5,831 nt of DNA from Candidatus Cloacimonadota bacterium (GTDB lineage Bacteria > Cloacimonadota > Cloacimonadia > JGIOTU-2), in the NCBI GenBank assembly GCA_014382685.1, contig JACNJG010000147.1, forward strand, positions 1-5,831, written 5' to 3'. Shown here in pieces: positions 1 to 5,790 of the stretch. The position numbers and the translations under genes are program-made. The stretch's first letter is position 1. Every line of letters starts with the position of its first letter. Below the pieces are notes generated by a model. The model saw only the letters and a list, made by a program, of their open reading frames with translations. It did not search any database and had not been told where the DNA came from.

Positions 1-97
1 TTTTAGATATTTCTTAGCTTGGATAGATTTCCAAAGTGATTCCATGCATGTCAATATATGTGGCTTTTTGAGTAGTCGGATGGAGTTCCTAGAATAT

Positions 98-179
98 GAA
101 AATACTGGATTCCCTCTTCCGAGGGAATGACAATTTTTTTATATTTGGAATTATCTTGTCTCAAGTGGAAATTCCTCTG
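98..179 (+). repeat. Left copy of an 82-base dispersed palindromic element
   Basis: This tract aligns without gaps to 5607-5688 (constant offset of 5509 bases). The first 35 bases differ at one position only, the middle (about 133-150) is diverged, and the last 29 bases are again similar. The core is a hairpin: ATTCCCTC (109-116), loop TTCC (117-120), GAGGGAAT (121-128). It fits the pattern ATTCCC-N8-GGGAAT, which is also the pattern of the neisserial dRS3 repeat; the resemblance is in form and does not prove common origin. The one difference in the conserved part lies in the hairpin loop, so the stem is intact in both copies. The element lies downstream of the operon's last gene. Confidence 0.8.
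109..140 (+). terminator. Hairpin plus T-run, possible plus-strand terminator
   Basis: The 8-bp stem at 109-128 is followed on the plus strand by GACAA and then seven T residues (134-140), so it could stop rightward transcription coming from outside the window toward the 3' end of the minus-strand operon. The gap between stem and T-run is longer than in a classical intrinsic terminator. On the minus strand the same hairpin is followed by a weak, interrupted T-run, so it is a poor terminator for the operon itself. Confidence 0.3.
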
Positions 180-190
180 TGTCCTCTGTG
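173..190 (+). repeat. Perfect 9-base tandem duplication, TCCTCTGTG twice
   Basis: TCCTCTGTG occurs at 173-181 and again at 182-190. Read on the minus strand it takes the form CCACAGAGGACACAGAGG, which resembles the 'CCACAxA' short-unit array at 5763-5790. A palindrome AATAATTATT (194-203) and the inverted pair TACG...CGTA (208-211 and 220-223) follow, so 173-223 looks like a composite intergenic repeat and not coding DNA. Confidence 0.6.
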
Positions 191-268
191 GTGAATAATT
201 ATTAATCTACGTGGTTCTGCGTACTATTTTTCCCAGACCGACTCATCTTTGCAAGCTGAATCGTGATT

Positions 269-1378
269 TTAAAACTTCACCTCTACCCGTACTGCATATT
301 CCAGATCAGGTGCAGAAGCAATTTCTTCTTTGTATGAGAAATAACGGGTATAAAAGATCACATTCACATTCTGGAGAATATTGTAATAAAACTGCCCGGA
401 ATACATCAGCATCTGGTCATTTCCACCCGCATCACTGCCGATCACATGAGCAGACACGTTCATAAGATCGTTTATCACATATTGAAAGGAGAGAAAGAGA
501 TTATGCTTCCCCCATTCATTTTGAATATTACTGTTTTTGTAATAATACTCAGTTCTTAAATATAAGTCATTTTTTATGGAATAATCCAGCCCGAACATGC
601 CCTCGAAATATTTCTTTGAAAGATCATCAGCAAAATGCTCAACAAGTTCTCCATACACCCCAAAGAAGGCGTCGCCCTTAAATGATAATCCTGCGATCAG
701 TTCCTCTGCACGATGCTTGTAGATAGTATTTACTGCAACATCAAATCCCAAAGTATTGAAATAACCTCTTAATGCAGAAGAATACTCATGGTGTTTTCTA
801 GGAAATTCAGTCACTACATCCAACCCTGAAAGATAAGAGAATGGGATTTTCACAGCTGCGATATCACTTCCATGCCGCTCGAAATTAATGTTTGCAACAT
901 CGATAGTTGAAAAAACATCGATTGGTGAGAATACAACTCCCTTACCATAATTAACGATCTGTCTTCCAAGAGTAATGTCTGCAAAAGGCAAATATAGCGA
1001 GAGATACAATTTTCTTATATCCAACAAGACAGGGGTGTTGCCATGTACAAAGAGCGGATAATATGGCATTGAGAGTGTATCCGATGCTTCTGATTGATCT
1101 ATCAGGGTTTGGAACTGATCGGCAGTAAAACCAAATGGAATAATAAGATCGAAATTACCTTCAATTTTGCCATAGCGTTTATTTCTGTTATGAAAATTGA
1201 AACGGAAAGTGTTCATGCCTCCAAATTTGAGTGAATCTTCACCATTTTTAAAGTAATGATAACCTCTTATATCAATGAAATTCGAGCCCCAGACCTTCAT
1301 ACCTGTTAGCTTTTCTGCAGAAAGCCAATTTACTGTCAAAGCAAATATCATAAAGGAAATTATTAATATCTTCTTCAT
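269..1378 (-). CDS. Outer-membrane beta-barrel protein, last gene of the operon
   Basis: This 369-residue protein has an N-terminal signal peptide: Lys2-Lys3, a hydrophobic core to about residue 18, and a likely cleavage after Ala21 (LSA|EK). The mature chain is dominated by alternating polar and hydrophobic strands rich in Tyr and Phe. It ends in ...YAVRVEVKF, the terminal aromatic expected of a barrel inserted by the BAM machinery. Residues 138-160 (GRQIVNYGKGVVFSPIDVF and following) and the later ERHGSDIAAVKIPF recall the GRQ-x-x-x-(W/Y)G-x-G-x-x-x-x-P-x-D-x-F pattern of DUF1302-like and related export barrels; this is from memory of the family, without an alignment. The start lies 7 bases after the LolA-like gene's stop with only a weak AGAG ribosome site, so translation is probably coupled. 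Its place in the operon suggests it receives or releases the cargo at the outer membrane. The exact family is uncertain. Confidence 0.85.
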   Translation of the reverse strand: MKKILIISFMIFALTVNWLSAEKLTGMKVWGSNFIDIRGYHYFKNGEDSLKFGGMNTFRFNFHNRNKRYGKIEGNFDLIIPFGFTADQFQTLIDQSEASDTLSMPYYPLFVHGNTPVLLDIRKLYLSLYLPFADITLGRQIVNYGKGVVFSPIDVFSTIDVANINFERHGSDIAAVKIPFSYLSGLDVVTEFPRKHHEYSSALRGYFNTLGFDVAVNTIYKHRAEELIAGLSFKGDAFFGVYGELVEHFADDLSKKYFEGMFGLDYSIKNDLYLRTEYYYKNSNIQNEWGKHNLFLSFQYVINDLMNVSAHVIGSDAGGNDQMLMYSGQFYYNILQNVNVIFYTRYFSYKEEIASAPDLEYAVRVEVKF

Positions 1379-1385
1379 GATTTCT

Positions 1386-2132
1386 CTAATGCTGAAGGTT
1401 CCTCAAGCTGAAAACATCATCAGGAAGAAAAACATCAAAGACAATATCATCCATTATAAAAACCGTTTTACTATTCCTTCTTAGCTTATTGATCATTTCA
1501 GATTTAACTGGAAAATATCTATCATCAAACTGCTTGATCTCGAGCACATTCATCTCTTTGAGTAGCTTTCCTGATTTTGCATACATCTCCTCTTTCCACG
1601 TGAAGAAATGCTCTTTATCAATCCACAATTTTCTGGAATAATAGGGCACATCCTTGACTTTGGCAGTGAGTTTCAGAACCCAGCATGGATGGTTCTGAAT
1701 CGTGTCCTGGGCTGCAATTTCAACATTATATTTCTCTGATATTTTACTTGATTCAAGTGCATCTTCATAGGAGAAATCACTACCCATCATACCCTCTTTG
1801 AGCATATGCCCCGATATCTTCACCACTTCTTCCTCTGTCGGGAAATATATCCAGAGCTCATCATCGATTAGAAGATATTTTGTACCGTAATCTTCGGGAT
1901 TTGTAAATTCTACCAGCGCTTTATGTCCCTCACTTCTTGCCTGCACAGCAAGCTCTTTTGTGCGAATCTGATCATCAATATGAATGATCATTTTCCCTGT
2001 ATATTCAATCGTGTCATAATACTCATTCTCATCGATTTTTCTGAGAATTTCTTCTCCTGTGATATTTTCTTCCTGTGCATTGAGAGTAATTGAGAACAGA
2101 CACAAAAGAGCAATAATAATTATTCTTTTCAT
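1386..2132 (-). CDS. LolA-like periplasmic outer-membrane lipoprotein-sorting protein
   Basis: This 248-residue protein has a clear Sec signal peptide (Lys2-Arg3, hydrophobic 4-17) with probable signal peptidase I cleavage after Ala19 (LNA|QEE). Cys11 is not in a proper lipobox, so a soluble periplasmic protein is expected. The mature part carries the hallmark run of the 'outer membrane lipoprotein-sorting protein' group (LolA-fold, PF17131/COG2834 type): an ALVEFTNPEDYGTKYLLIDD segment, then LWIYFPTEEEVVKIS, then GSDFSYEDA. Such proteins form a half-open beta-barrel that shields an acyl chain or lipid. The ATG is preceded by GGGAG five bases upstream and lies 18 bases after the second permease's stop. 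The likely role is to accept cargo from the permease pair and carry it across the periplasm. Canonical LolA is shorter and divergent, so I give no gene symbol. Confidence 0.88.
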   Translation of the reverse strand: MKRIIIIALLCLFSITLNAQEENITGEEILRKIDENEYYDTIEYTGKMIIHIDDQIRTKELAVQARSEGHKALVEFTNPEDYGTKYLLIDDELWIYFPTEEEVVKISGHMLKEGMMGSDFSYEDALESSKISEKYNVEIAAQDTIQNHPCWVLKLTAKVKDVPYYSRKLWIDKEHFFTWKEEMYAKSGKLLKEMNVLEIKQFDDRYFPVKSEMINKLRRNSKTVFIMDDIVFDVFLPDDVFSLRNLQH

Positions 2133-2150
2133 TTAAACTCCCATAATAAT

Positions 2151-3389
2151 TTATACACTTTTTAATGAATCCACGATCTTCATTTTTTCGGCTCTGCGCG
2201 ACGGGATGAAGGAAATAACTGTGGCTACAACTGTTCCCAGTAAGATCGCAGTGATGACGTTCAGTACATTGAGTCTGAAATACACAATACTACTCAACGG
2301 CATATCTATCGAGCTGAGCATTTTTGAAAAGTCCAATCCGTGATAATGCAGAATGATCACGATTCCAACACCAATTAGCGACCCGATTATACTTCCGATA
2401 AATCCCAGGATCATTCCTTCAAATACAAACATAGATAAGACCTGTTTGTTTGAAAATCCCAATGATTTTATAATACCGATCTCCTTTCTCCGCTCCAGCA
2501 CGACCATCATCATGATATTAGCAATAATAAAAGCACCGAGAAAAGCGATCACAATATAGTACCAGCCATAGATCTGTGCTGCCATTTCTACATAGAAATA
2601 ATAAGTACCGATCTCTGACCATGAGGAGACTGCAATTTCGTTATCTTTCAGCAAATTATTGATCTGCTCTGCAACCTTATCGGAATCATTGTAATTATTC
2701 AACATTATTATGATCTGCTGGGTTTCTCCCGGCATTCTGAGCAGTTCCTGAGCGCTGATCAAAGGTATTTGAAACAGTTTTTCATCGTACATGCTCAAGC
2801 CAGTTTCAAAGAGTCCCACGATCTTAAATTTCTTAAGATGAAGAGCATAGTCACTGCCTTGTGTCAGCACATTGATCTCATCTCCGAGTTCATAATTGAG
2901 ATCTTCAGCTAACTGTTTTCCGATAATAGTTTCATTTTCATTTTCGATATATCGTCCGCCGGAAAGTATCGAATTATTGAGCATCAGAAGCTCTTTTTCT
3001 TTCTCAGGATCACCGGCATAGGCAAGTGCAGTTTTGTTGTTTCCATCATGGCTGAGAAGTACTCCAAAAACGATTCGCTTGGTCATTGTGCGTATATATT
3101 TATTTATTTCTTCATTCTGCGAGATGGTTTGCAATATCCTGTCCGGATCTTTGATGTTTTCAGTTACAGGGTAGAACTTTGCCTTTTCTTCGAACTGATC
3201 CGTAGCAATTCTGATATGACCCGTTTCATTTTTTGTATAATTATGAACAAGATTATCAAGGAATCCACCGACGAATCCCTGTAAAAAAATAATTAACATA
3301 ATTGATAGTGTTACAGAAATGACTGCGAGAAGCGAACGGCGTTTGTTACGACCGACATTTCTGAAAGCGAATTTTTGTATAAATGACAT
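2151..3389 (-). CDS. ABC transporter permease, FtsX/LolC/LolE type (second subunit)
   Basis: This integral inner-membrane protein has 412 residues counted from the preferred ATG at 3389. An in-frame GTG at 3395 would add two residues, but the GGGAG ribosome site abuts it and is ideally placed for the ATG. Predicted membrane segments are at about 19-38, 275-298, 324-349 and 374-393. The roughly 235-residue loop after the first is a MacB-type periplasmic domain, including IIGKQLAEDLNYELGD (155-170). The FtsX domain shows ERRKEIGIIKSLGF (299-312), which contains the coupling-helix region contacting the ATPase, and a C-terminal SFIPSRRAEKMKIVDSL (393-409). Length and topology match LolC/LolE. It starts 9 bases after the first permease stops. 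It is clearly different in sequence from that subunit, so the two likely form a heterodimer on the shared ATPase. Confidence 0.92.
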   Translation of the reverse strand: MSFIQKFAFRNVGRNKRRSLLAVISVTLSIMLIIFLQGFVGGFLDNLVHNYTKNETGHIRIATDQFEEKAKFYPVTENIKDPDRILQTISQNEEINKYIRTMTKRIVFGVLLSHDGNNKTALAYAGDPEKEKELLMLNNSILSGGRYIENENETIIGKQLAEDLNYELGDEINVLTQGSDYALHLKKFKIVGLFETGLSMYDEKLFQIPLISAQELLRMPGETQQIIIMLNNYNDSDKVAEQINNLLKDNEIAVSSWSEIGTYYFYVEMAAQIYGWYYIVIAFLGAFIIANIMMMVVLERRKEIGIIKSLGFSNKQVLSMFVFEGMILGFIGSIIGSLIGVGIVIILHYHGLDFSKMLSSIDMPLSSIVYFRLNVLNVITAILLGTVVATVISFIPSRRAEKMKIVDSLKSV

Positions 3390-3398
3390 GTTCACTCC

Positions 3399-4649
3399 CT
3401 ACACGTAGCGGATTGCTTTTGTGACTTCCAATTTTGAAGCCATTCTCGATGGTAGGTAGCTTGCCGCAATAGCGACAATGATCCCAAATAGAAACACGAA
3501 AATGATCGCACCAATATTCCACTCACCGTGCATCCTACCCAAAAATGGAATGCCCGATGTTTCAAATCCGGAGAACTGATCAAGGGGAATTCCCACCAGT
3601 ACAAAATAAATATTCGCTCCACATCCGATGATCAAGCCAAGTATGCTTCCTAAAATACCGATGAAACCGCCTTCCCAGAGAAAGAGTGTGACGATCTCTC
3701 CCCTTTTCATGCCCTGAGCTCTCAACACACCGATCTCACGAATGCGCTCATACACACTCATCAAAACTGAGTTGAAGATCCCGACTGCTGCAATTGCCAG
3801 GATTATGAGCATGAATATCATCCCGAATGCTTTCTTTTGTTCGGTAAGTTTCAGAAAGCCGCTAGCTATTTTTAGAAAGCTATCTATTTGAAGTTCCGGA
3901 AAACGGCTTTGGAGTTTTGATTGGAGCTGCTGTACATCTTTCACAAACAAGTTGTAATTCACTCTCCGTTCCACCGAGACATATAGTTCAGTCACAAGTC
4001 CTTCGAGATCGAGAAATCCGTCAGCAGTTTCATAAGTGATCATAATAGTATTCAGGTTGATATTCGGATCGGTTGTATTCAGAAGTCCCACAATATGAAA
4101 TTCATCAGCATTCCTGCTTTCATATTTTGTGAGTGCATAGAGAGTGATATAATCTCCCAGCTGCACGCCCATTTCCTCTGCAAGACCTTTGCCAAGAATG
4201 ATCTCATTTTCACCTTCATCAGAGAAATAATTTCCTTCAAAATAGTTCATCAAGGCAAAAACTGTCGGATCTGTTTTTGCATTAACTACTTGTCCTATCA
4301 CCGGTATGGTTTCTTCCCAGTTGGAGAGCTGCCCCAGAAATTGTGTTCTCGGAGTTATACCTGCGACATACTCCTGCTGCTGCAAAAATGTAGTAAGCTC
4401 CTGCACATTCTGCAATCCGTACTTAAGTGGTAATGACTCGACGTCGTCTGCATATTCCTTTGTGGAAATTCTTATTGAAGAAGTACTCAATTCAATAAGA
4501 TTATCAATATTCGCTCGATCCCAACCAGTCATGATTGAATTCATCAGAATGAACATTGCAAGTCCCACAGCGATGACCAGTGCAGAGAGAAAGGTTCGGC
4601 GCTTATGTCTGCGAACATTCCGCCATGCGATCTTAATCAGCGTGCCCAT
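3399..4649 (-). CDS. ABC transporter permease, FtsX/LolC/LolE type (first subunit)
   Basis: I place the start at the ATG at 4649 (416 residues, MGTLIKIAWRN...). It has AAGGA six to seven bases upstream, while the in-frame ATG at 4664 (five residues longer) has no ribosome site; the AAGGA lies inside that extension. The gene overlaps the ATPase gene by 17 bases, which implies coupled translation. Predicted membrane segments are at about 20-42, 275-298, 326-352 and 378-398. The large periplasmic domain between the first two includes the MacB-type motif ILGKGLAEEMGVQLGD (151-166). The FtsX part has ERIREIGVLRAQGM (301-314) and ends with SYLPSRMASKLEVTKAI. There is no fused ATPase domain, unlike full-length MacB. 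The likely role is one half of a mechanotransmission-type (type VII) ABC machine that extracts cargo from the outer leaflet of the inner membrane. Confidence 0.92.
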   Translation of the reverse strand: MGTLIKIAWRNVRRHKRRTFLSALVIAVGLAMFILMNSIMTGWDRANIDNLIELSTSSIRISTKEYADDVESLPLKYGLQNVQELTTFLQQQEYVAGITPRTQFLGQLSNWEETIPVIGQVVNAKTDPTVFALMNYFEGNYFSDEGENEIILGKGLAEEMGVQLGDYITLYALTKYESRNADEFHIVGLLNTTDPNINLNTIMITYETADGFLDLEGLVTELYVSVERRVNYNLFVKDVQQLQSKLQSRFPELQIDSFLKIASGFLKLTEQKKAFGMIFMLIILAIAAVGIFNSVLMSVYERIREIGVLRAQGMKRGEIVTLFLWEGGFIGILGSILGLIIGCGANIYFVLVGIPLDQFSGFETSGIPFLGRMHGEWNIGAIIFVFLFGIIVAIAASYLPSRMASKLEVTKAIRYV

Positions 4650-5337
4650 TGTTCTTCCTTTCATCTGAGGCGATCAGACCATCCCTGAGGATTATTACAC
4701 GTTCTGCATGTTTCTGCACAAGCGGATCATGTGTGGAAAATATAAATGTAGTGTGAATTTCCTCGTTCATTTTCTGCATAATCGAGATAATATCCTCGGA
4801 CATTCCCGAATCGAGATTTGCAGTTGGCTCATCAGCGAGAACGACAAGAGGATTTTTCACCAGTGCACGAGCAATAGCCACACGCTGCTCCTGTCCTCCG
4901 GAGAGTTCACGAGGGAATCTATCTGCCATATCTCCAAGTCCAACTATCTCAATGATCCTGGTTACCTTATCATGAATTTCATCCTTATTGAATTTCTTTT
5001 CAATAATGAGCGGCAATTCGACGTTTTCACGAGCTGTCAACACTGGAATAAGATTAAAGGATTGAAATATAAATGAGATATTTTCTTTTCTGTAATTAGT
5101 TTTTTCCTTATCATTCAGATCAGAAAGATCAGTTCCGTCATAGAGCACGCTACCTTCTGTGGGAGTATCAATACATCCGATTATATTGAGAAGCGTGGAC
5201 TTACCGCTGCCGGAAGGTCCGACAATGGAAAGGAAATCCCCTTTCTCAATAAGAAGATCGACTCCTCTTAAAGCGGGAATGACCGTCTCCCCTTTCATAT
5301 AATTCTTCTTCACATTTATGAGTTCAAGTAAAGGCAT
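4633..5337 (-). CDS. ABC transporter ATP-binding protein, LolD/MacB family
   Basis: This 234-residue cytoplasmic ATPase has every catalytic motif intact: Walker A GPSGSGKST (40-48), Q-loop Gln92 in the family-typical FIFQSFNLIPVLTARENVELP, signature LSGGQ (145-149) followed by EQRVAIARAL, Walker B VVLADEP with Asp169 and Glu170, D-loop NLD (174-176) and switch His203. The Q-loop context and the PTANLD run are characteristic of LolD, FtsE and MacB ATPases. The gene lies next to two FtsX permeases, so LolD-like is the best label. A strong AGGAGG site lies four bases before the ATG and is encoded by the last codons of the small upstream frame, whose TAA shares one base with this ATG. It powers the permease pair. 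The cargo is unknown. Confidence 0.95.
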   Translation of the reverse strand: MPLLELINVKKNYMKGETVIPALRGVDLLIEKGDFLSIVGPSGSGKSTLLNIIGCIDTPTEGSVLYDGTDLSDLNDKEKTNYRKENISFIFQSFNLIPVLTARENVELPLIIEKKFNKDEIHDKVTRIIEIVGLGDMADRFPRELSGGQEQRVAIARALVKNPLVVLADEPTANLDSGMSEDIISIMQKMNEEIHTTFIFSTHDPLVQKHAERVIILRDGLIASDERKNNGHAD

Positions 5338-5456
5338 TATTCCTCCTCGGAAAAAAATTGCTCGATCAAAGTGTGGTCTGCAAGTGAAATTGAGTTTTCT
5401 GCTGCACCGATGATCTCGTTCAATCTCACATAATGTTTCTTTAAGATTCTTGCCAT
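5337..5456 (-). CDS. Possible 39-residue leader peptide or small protein
   Basis: The ATG at 5456 is preceded by AAAGGATCAAT, which places AAGGA at good spacing. The frame runs 39 codons to a TAA that overlaps the ATPase start by one base (TAATG). The product starts MARILKKHYVRLNEI, is basic at the N-terminus and ends in the acidic FFSEEE. It has no signal peptide or membrane segment and looks able to form a helix. The final GAG GAG GAA codons double as the Shine-Dalgarno sequence of the ATPase gene. I recognise no family. It may be a genuine small protein of the transporter, a translated leader that couples or times expression of the ATPase, or a chance frame. The ribosome site and exact stop/start overlap argue mildly against chance. 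Confidence 0.5.
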   Translation of the reverse strand: MARILKKHYVRLNEIIGAAENSISLADHTLIEQFFSEEE

Positions 5457-5495
5457 ATTGATCCTTTTATTTTTTCGACGAACTTTGGTATATTT

Positions 5496-5540
5496 TCCTT
5501 TAGAATGTAAATTTTTTTTGTCAAATTTTATTTATATAAG
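5496..5540 (-). promoter_or_regulatory. AT-rich putative promoter region of the operon
   Basis: Read on the minus strand, a perfect TTGACA lies at 5519-5524 and a TATATAAA-like stretch just upstream of it at 5531-5538. Neither has a convincing partner at standard spacing: the hexamer 17 bases after TTGACA is AAAGGA, and TCTAAA at 5499-5504 gives a spacer of only 14. This is the only promoter-like region ahead of the operon, and no gap inside the operon is long enough for another obvious one. The exact start site is unassigned. Confidence 0.3.
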
Positions 5541-5546
5541 AGAATC

Positions 5547-5576
5547 TTGCGAATGGTTTCTGTTTAATCTTCGCAA
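5547..5576. promoter_or_regulatory. Spaced inverted repeat, possible operator
   Basis: TTGCGAA (5547-5553) and TTCGCAA (5570-5576) are perfect 7-bp inverted arms separated by 16 bases, with half-site centres 23 bp apart. The pair sits just upstream of the AT-rich promoter-like stretch, roughly 90-120 bases before the first ATG. It could bind a dimeric regulator or form a long-loop hairpin. No regulator gene is in the window. Confidence 0.3.
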
Positions 5577-5606
5577 CGGTTCACCATTTTAATAGTTCGA
5601 GGATGC

Positions 5607-5688
5607 GAAAATACTGGATTCCCTCTTTCGAGGGAATGACATGTCAATTTTATGAGGTATTACCTTGTCACAAGCAAAATTTCCTCTG
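5607..5688 (+). repeat. Right copy of the 82-base dispersed palindromic element
   Basis: This is the direct-orientation partner of 98-179. Its hairpin is ATTCCCTC (5618-5625), loop TTTC (5626-5629), GAGGGAAT (5630-5637), and the only change in the first 35 bases relative to the left copy is in the loop. The similarity resumes over about 5660-5688 and stops within TTCCTCTG, exactly where the left copy runs into its 9-base tandem duplication. Together the copies bracket the whole operon. Confidence 0.8.
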
Positions 5689-5709
5689 CTTGCCGAGTCG
5701 TCCTGTCAA

Positions 5710-5763
5710 GGCGTATCCGCCAGCTGGCGGAGAAGACTGAAGTGAAACGAAGACGGATTAGCC
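5710..5763. repeat. GC-rich module with a 16-bp perfect palindrome
   Basis: TCCGCCAGCTGGCGGA (5716-5731) is a perfect palindrome in otherwise AT-rich DNA. A second, competing pairing joins 5710-5719 (GGCGTATCCG) with 5754-5763 (CGGATTAGCC), with 8 of 10 bases paired around a 2-base internal mismatch. GAAGAC is also repeated directly within the module (5732-5737 and 5749-5754). The base composition contrasts with the neighbours, and no reading frame or ribosome site explains it. It looks like an inserted intergenic repeat unit. Confidence 0.55.
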
Positions 5764-5790
5764 ACAAAATTACACAAAATTACACAAAAG
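5763..5790 (+). repeat. Short tandem array with 10-base unit CACAAAATTA
   Basis: CACAAAATTA occurs at 5763-5772 and 5773-5782, then a partial CACAAAAG at 5783-5790. The first base is shared with the end of the GC-rich module. The CCACAAA-type wording resembles the minus-strand reading of the left array (173-190), so the two may be relatives in opposite orientation. Confidence 0.6.

Noticed and set aside
211..465. 84-codon open frame on the plus strand
   Set aside because: Most of it lies antisense to the 3' end of the barrel gene. It has no ribosome site, and its His/Ser/Arg-rich composition is that of a shadow frame.
3392..3622. 76-codon minus-strand frame overlapping the 3' end of the first permease
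   Set aside because: It is an alternative frame of the permease, with no ribosome site and atypical composition.
4095..4668. Plus-strand open frames of 112 and 120 codons
   Set aside because: They are antisense to the first permease, whose motifs and membrane segments are unambiguous. The Cys-, Ser- and Phe-rich translation shows no family features.
4708..5076. 122-codon plus-strand open frame
   Set aside because: It lies opposite the ATPase gene, across the Q-loop, signature and Walker B codons, and has no credible start signal.
4633..5337. MacAB-type tripartite macrolide or toxin exporter
   Set aside because: ATPase and permeases are separate proteins, there are two distinct permeases, and no MacA-like adaptor or TolC-like protein is present.
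98..5688. Operon as a composite transposon bounded by the 82-base repeats
   Set aside because: No transposase or integrase gene, terminal inverted repeats or target-site duplications are visible, and palindromic elements of this kind are commonly dispersed between genes.
5763..5790. Possible CRISPR array
   Set aside because: The units are 10 bases long and directly adjacent with no spacers, so this is a simple tandem repeat.
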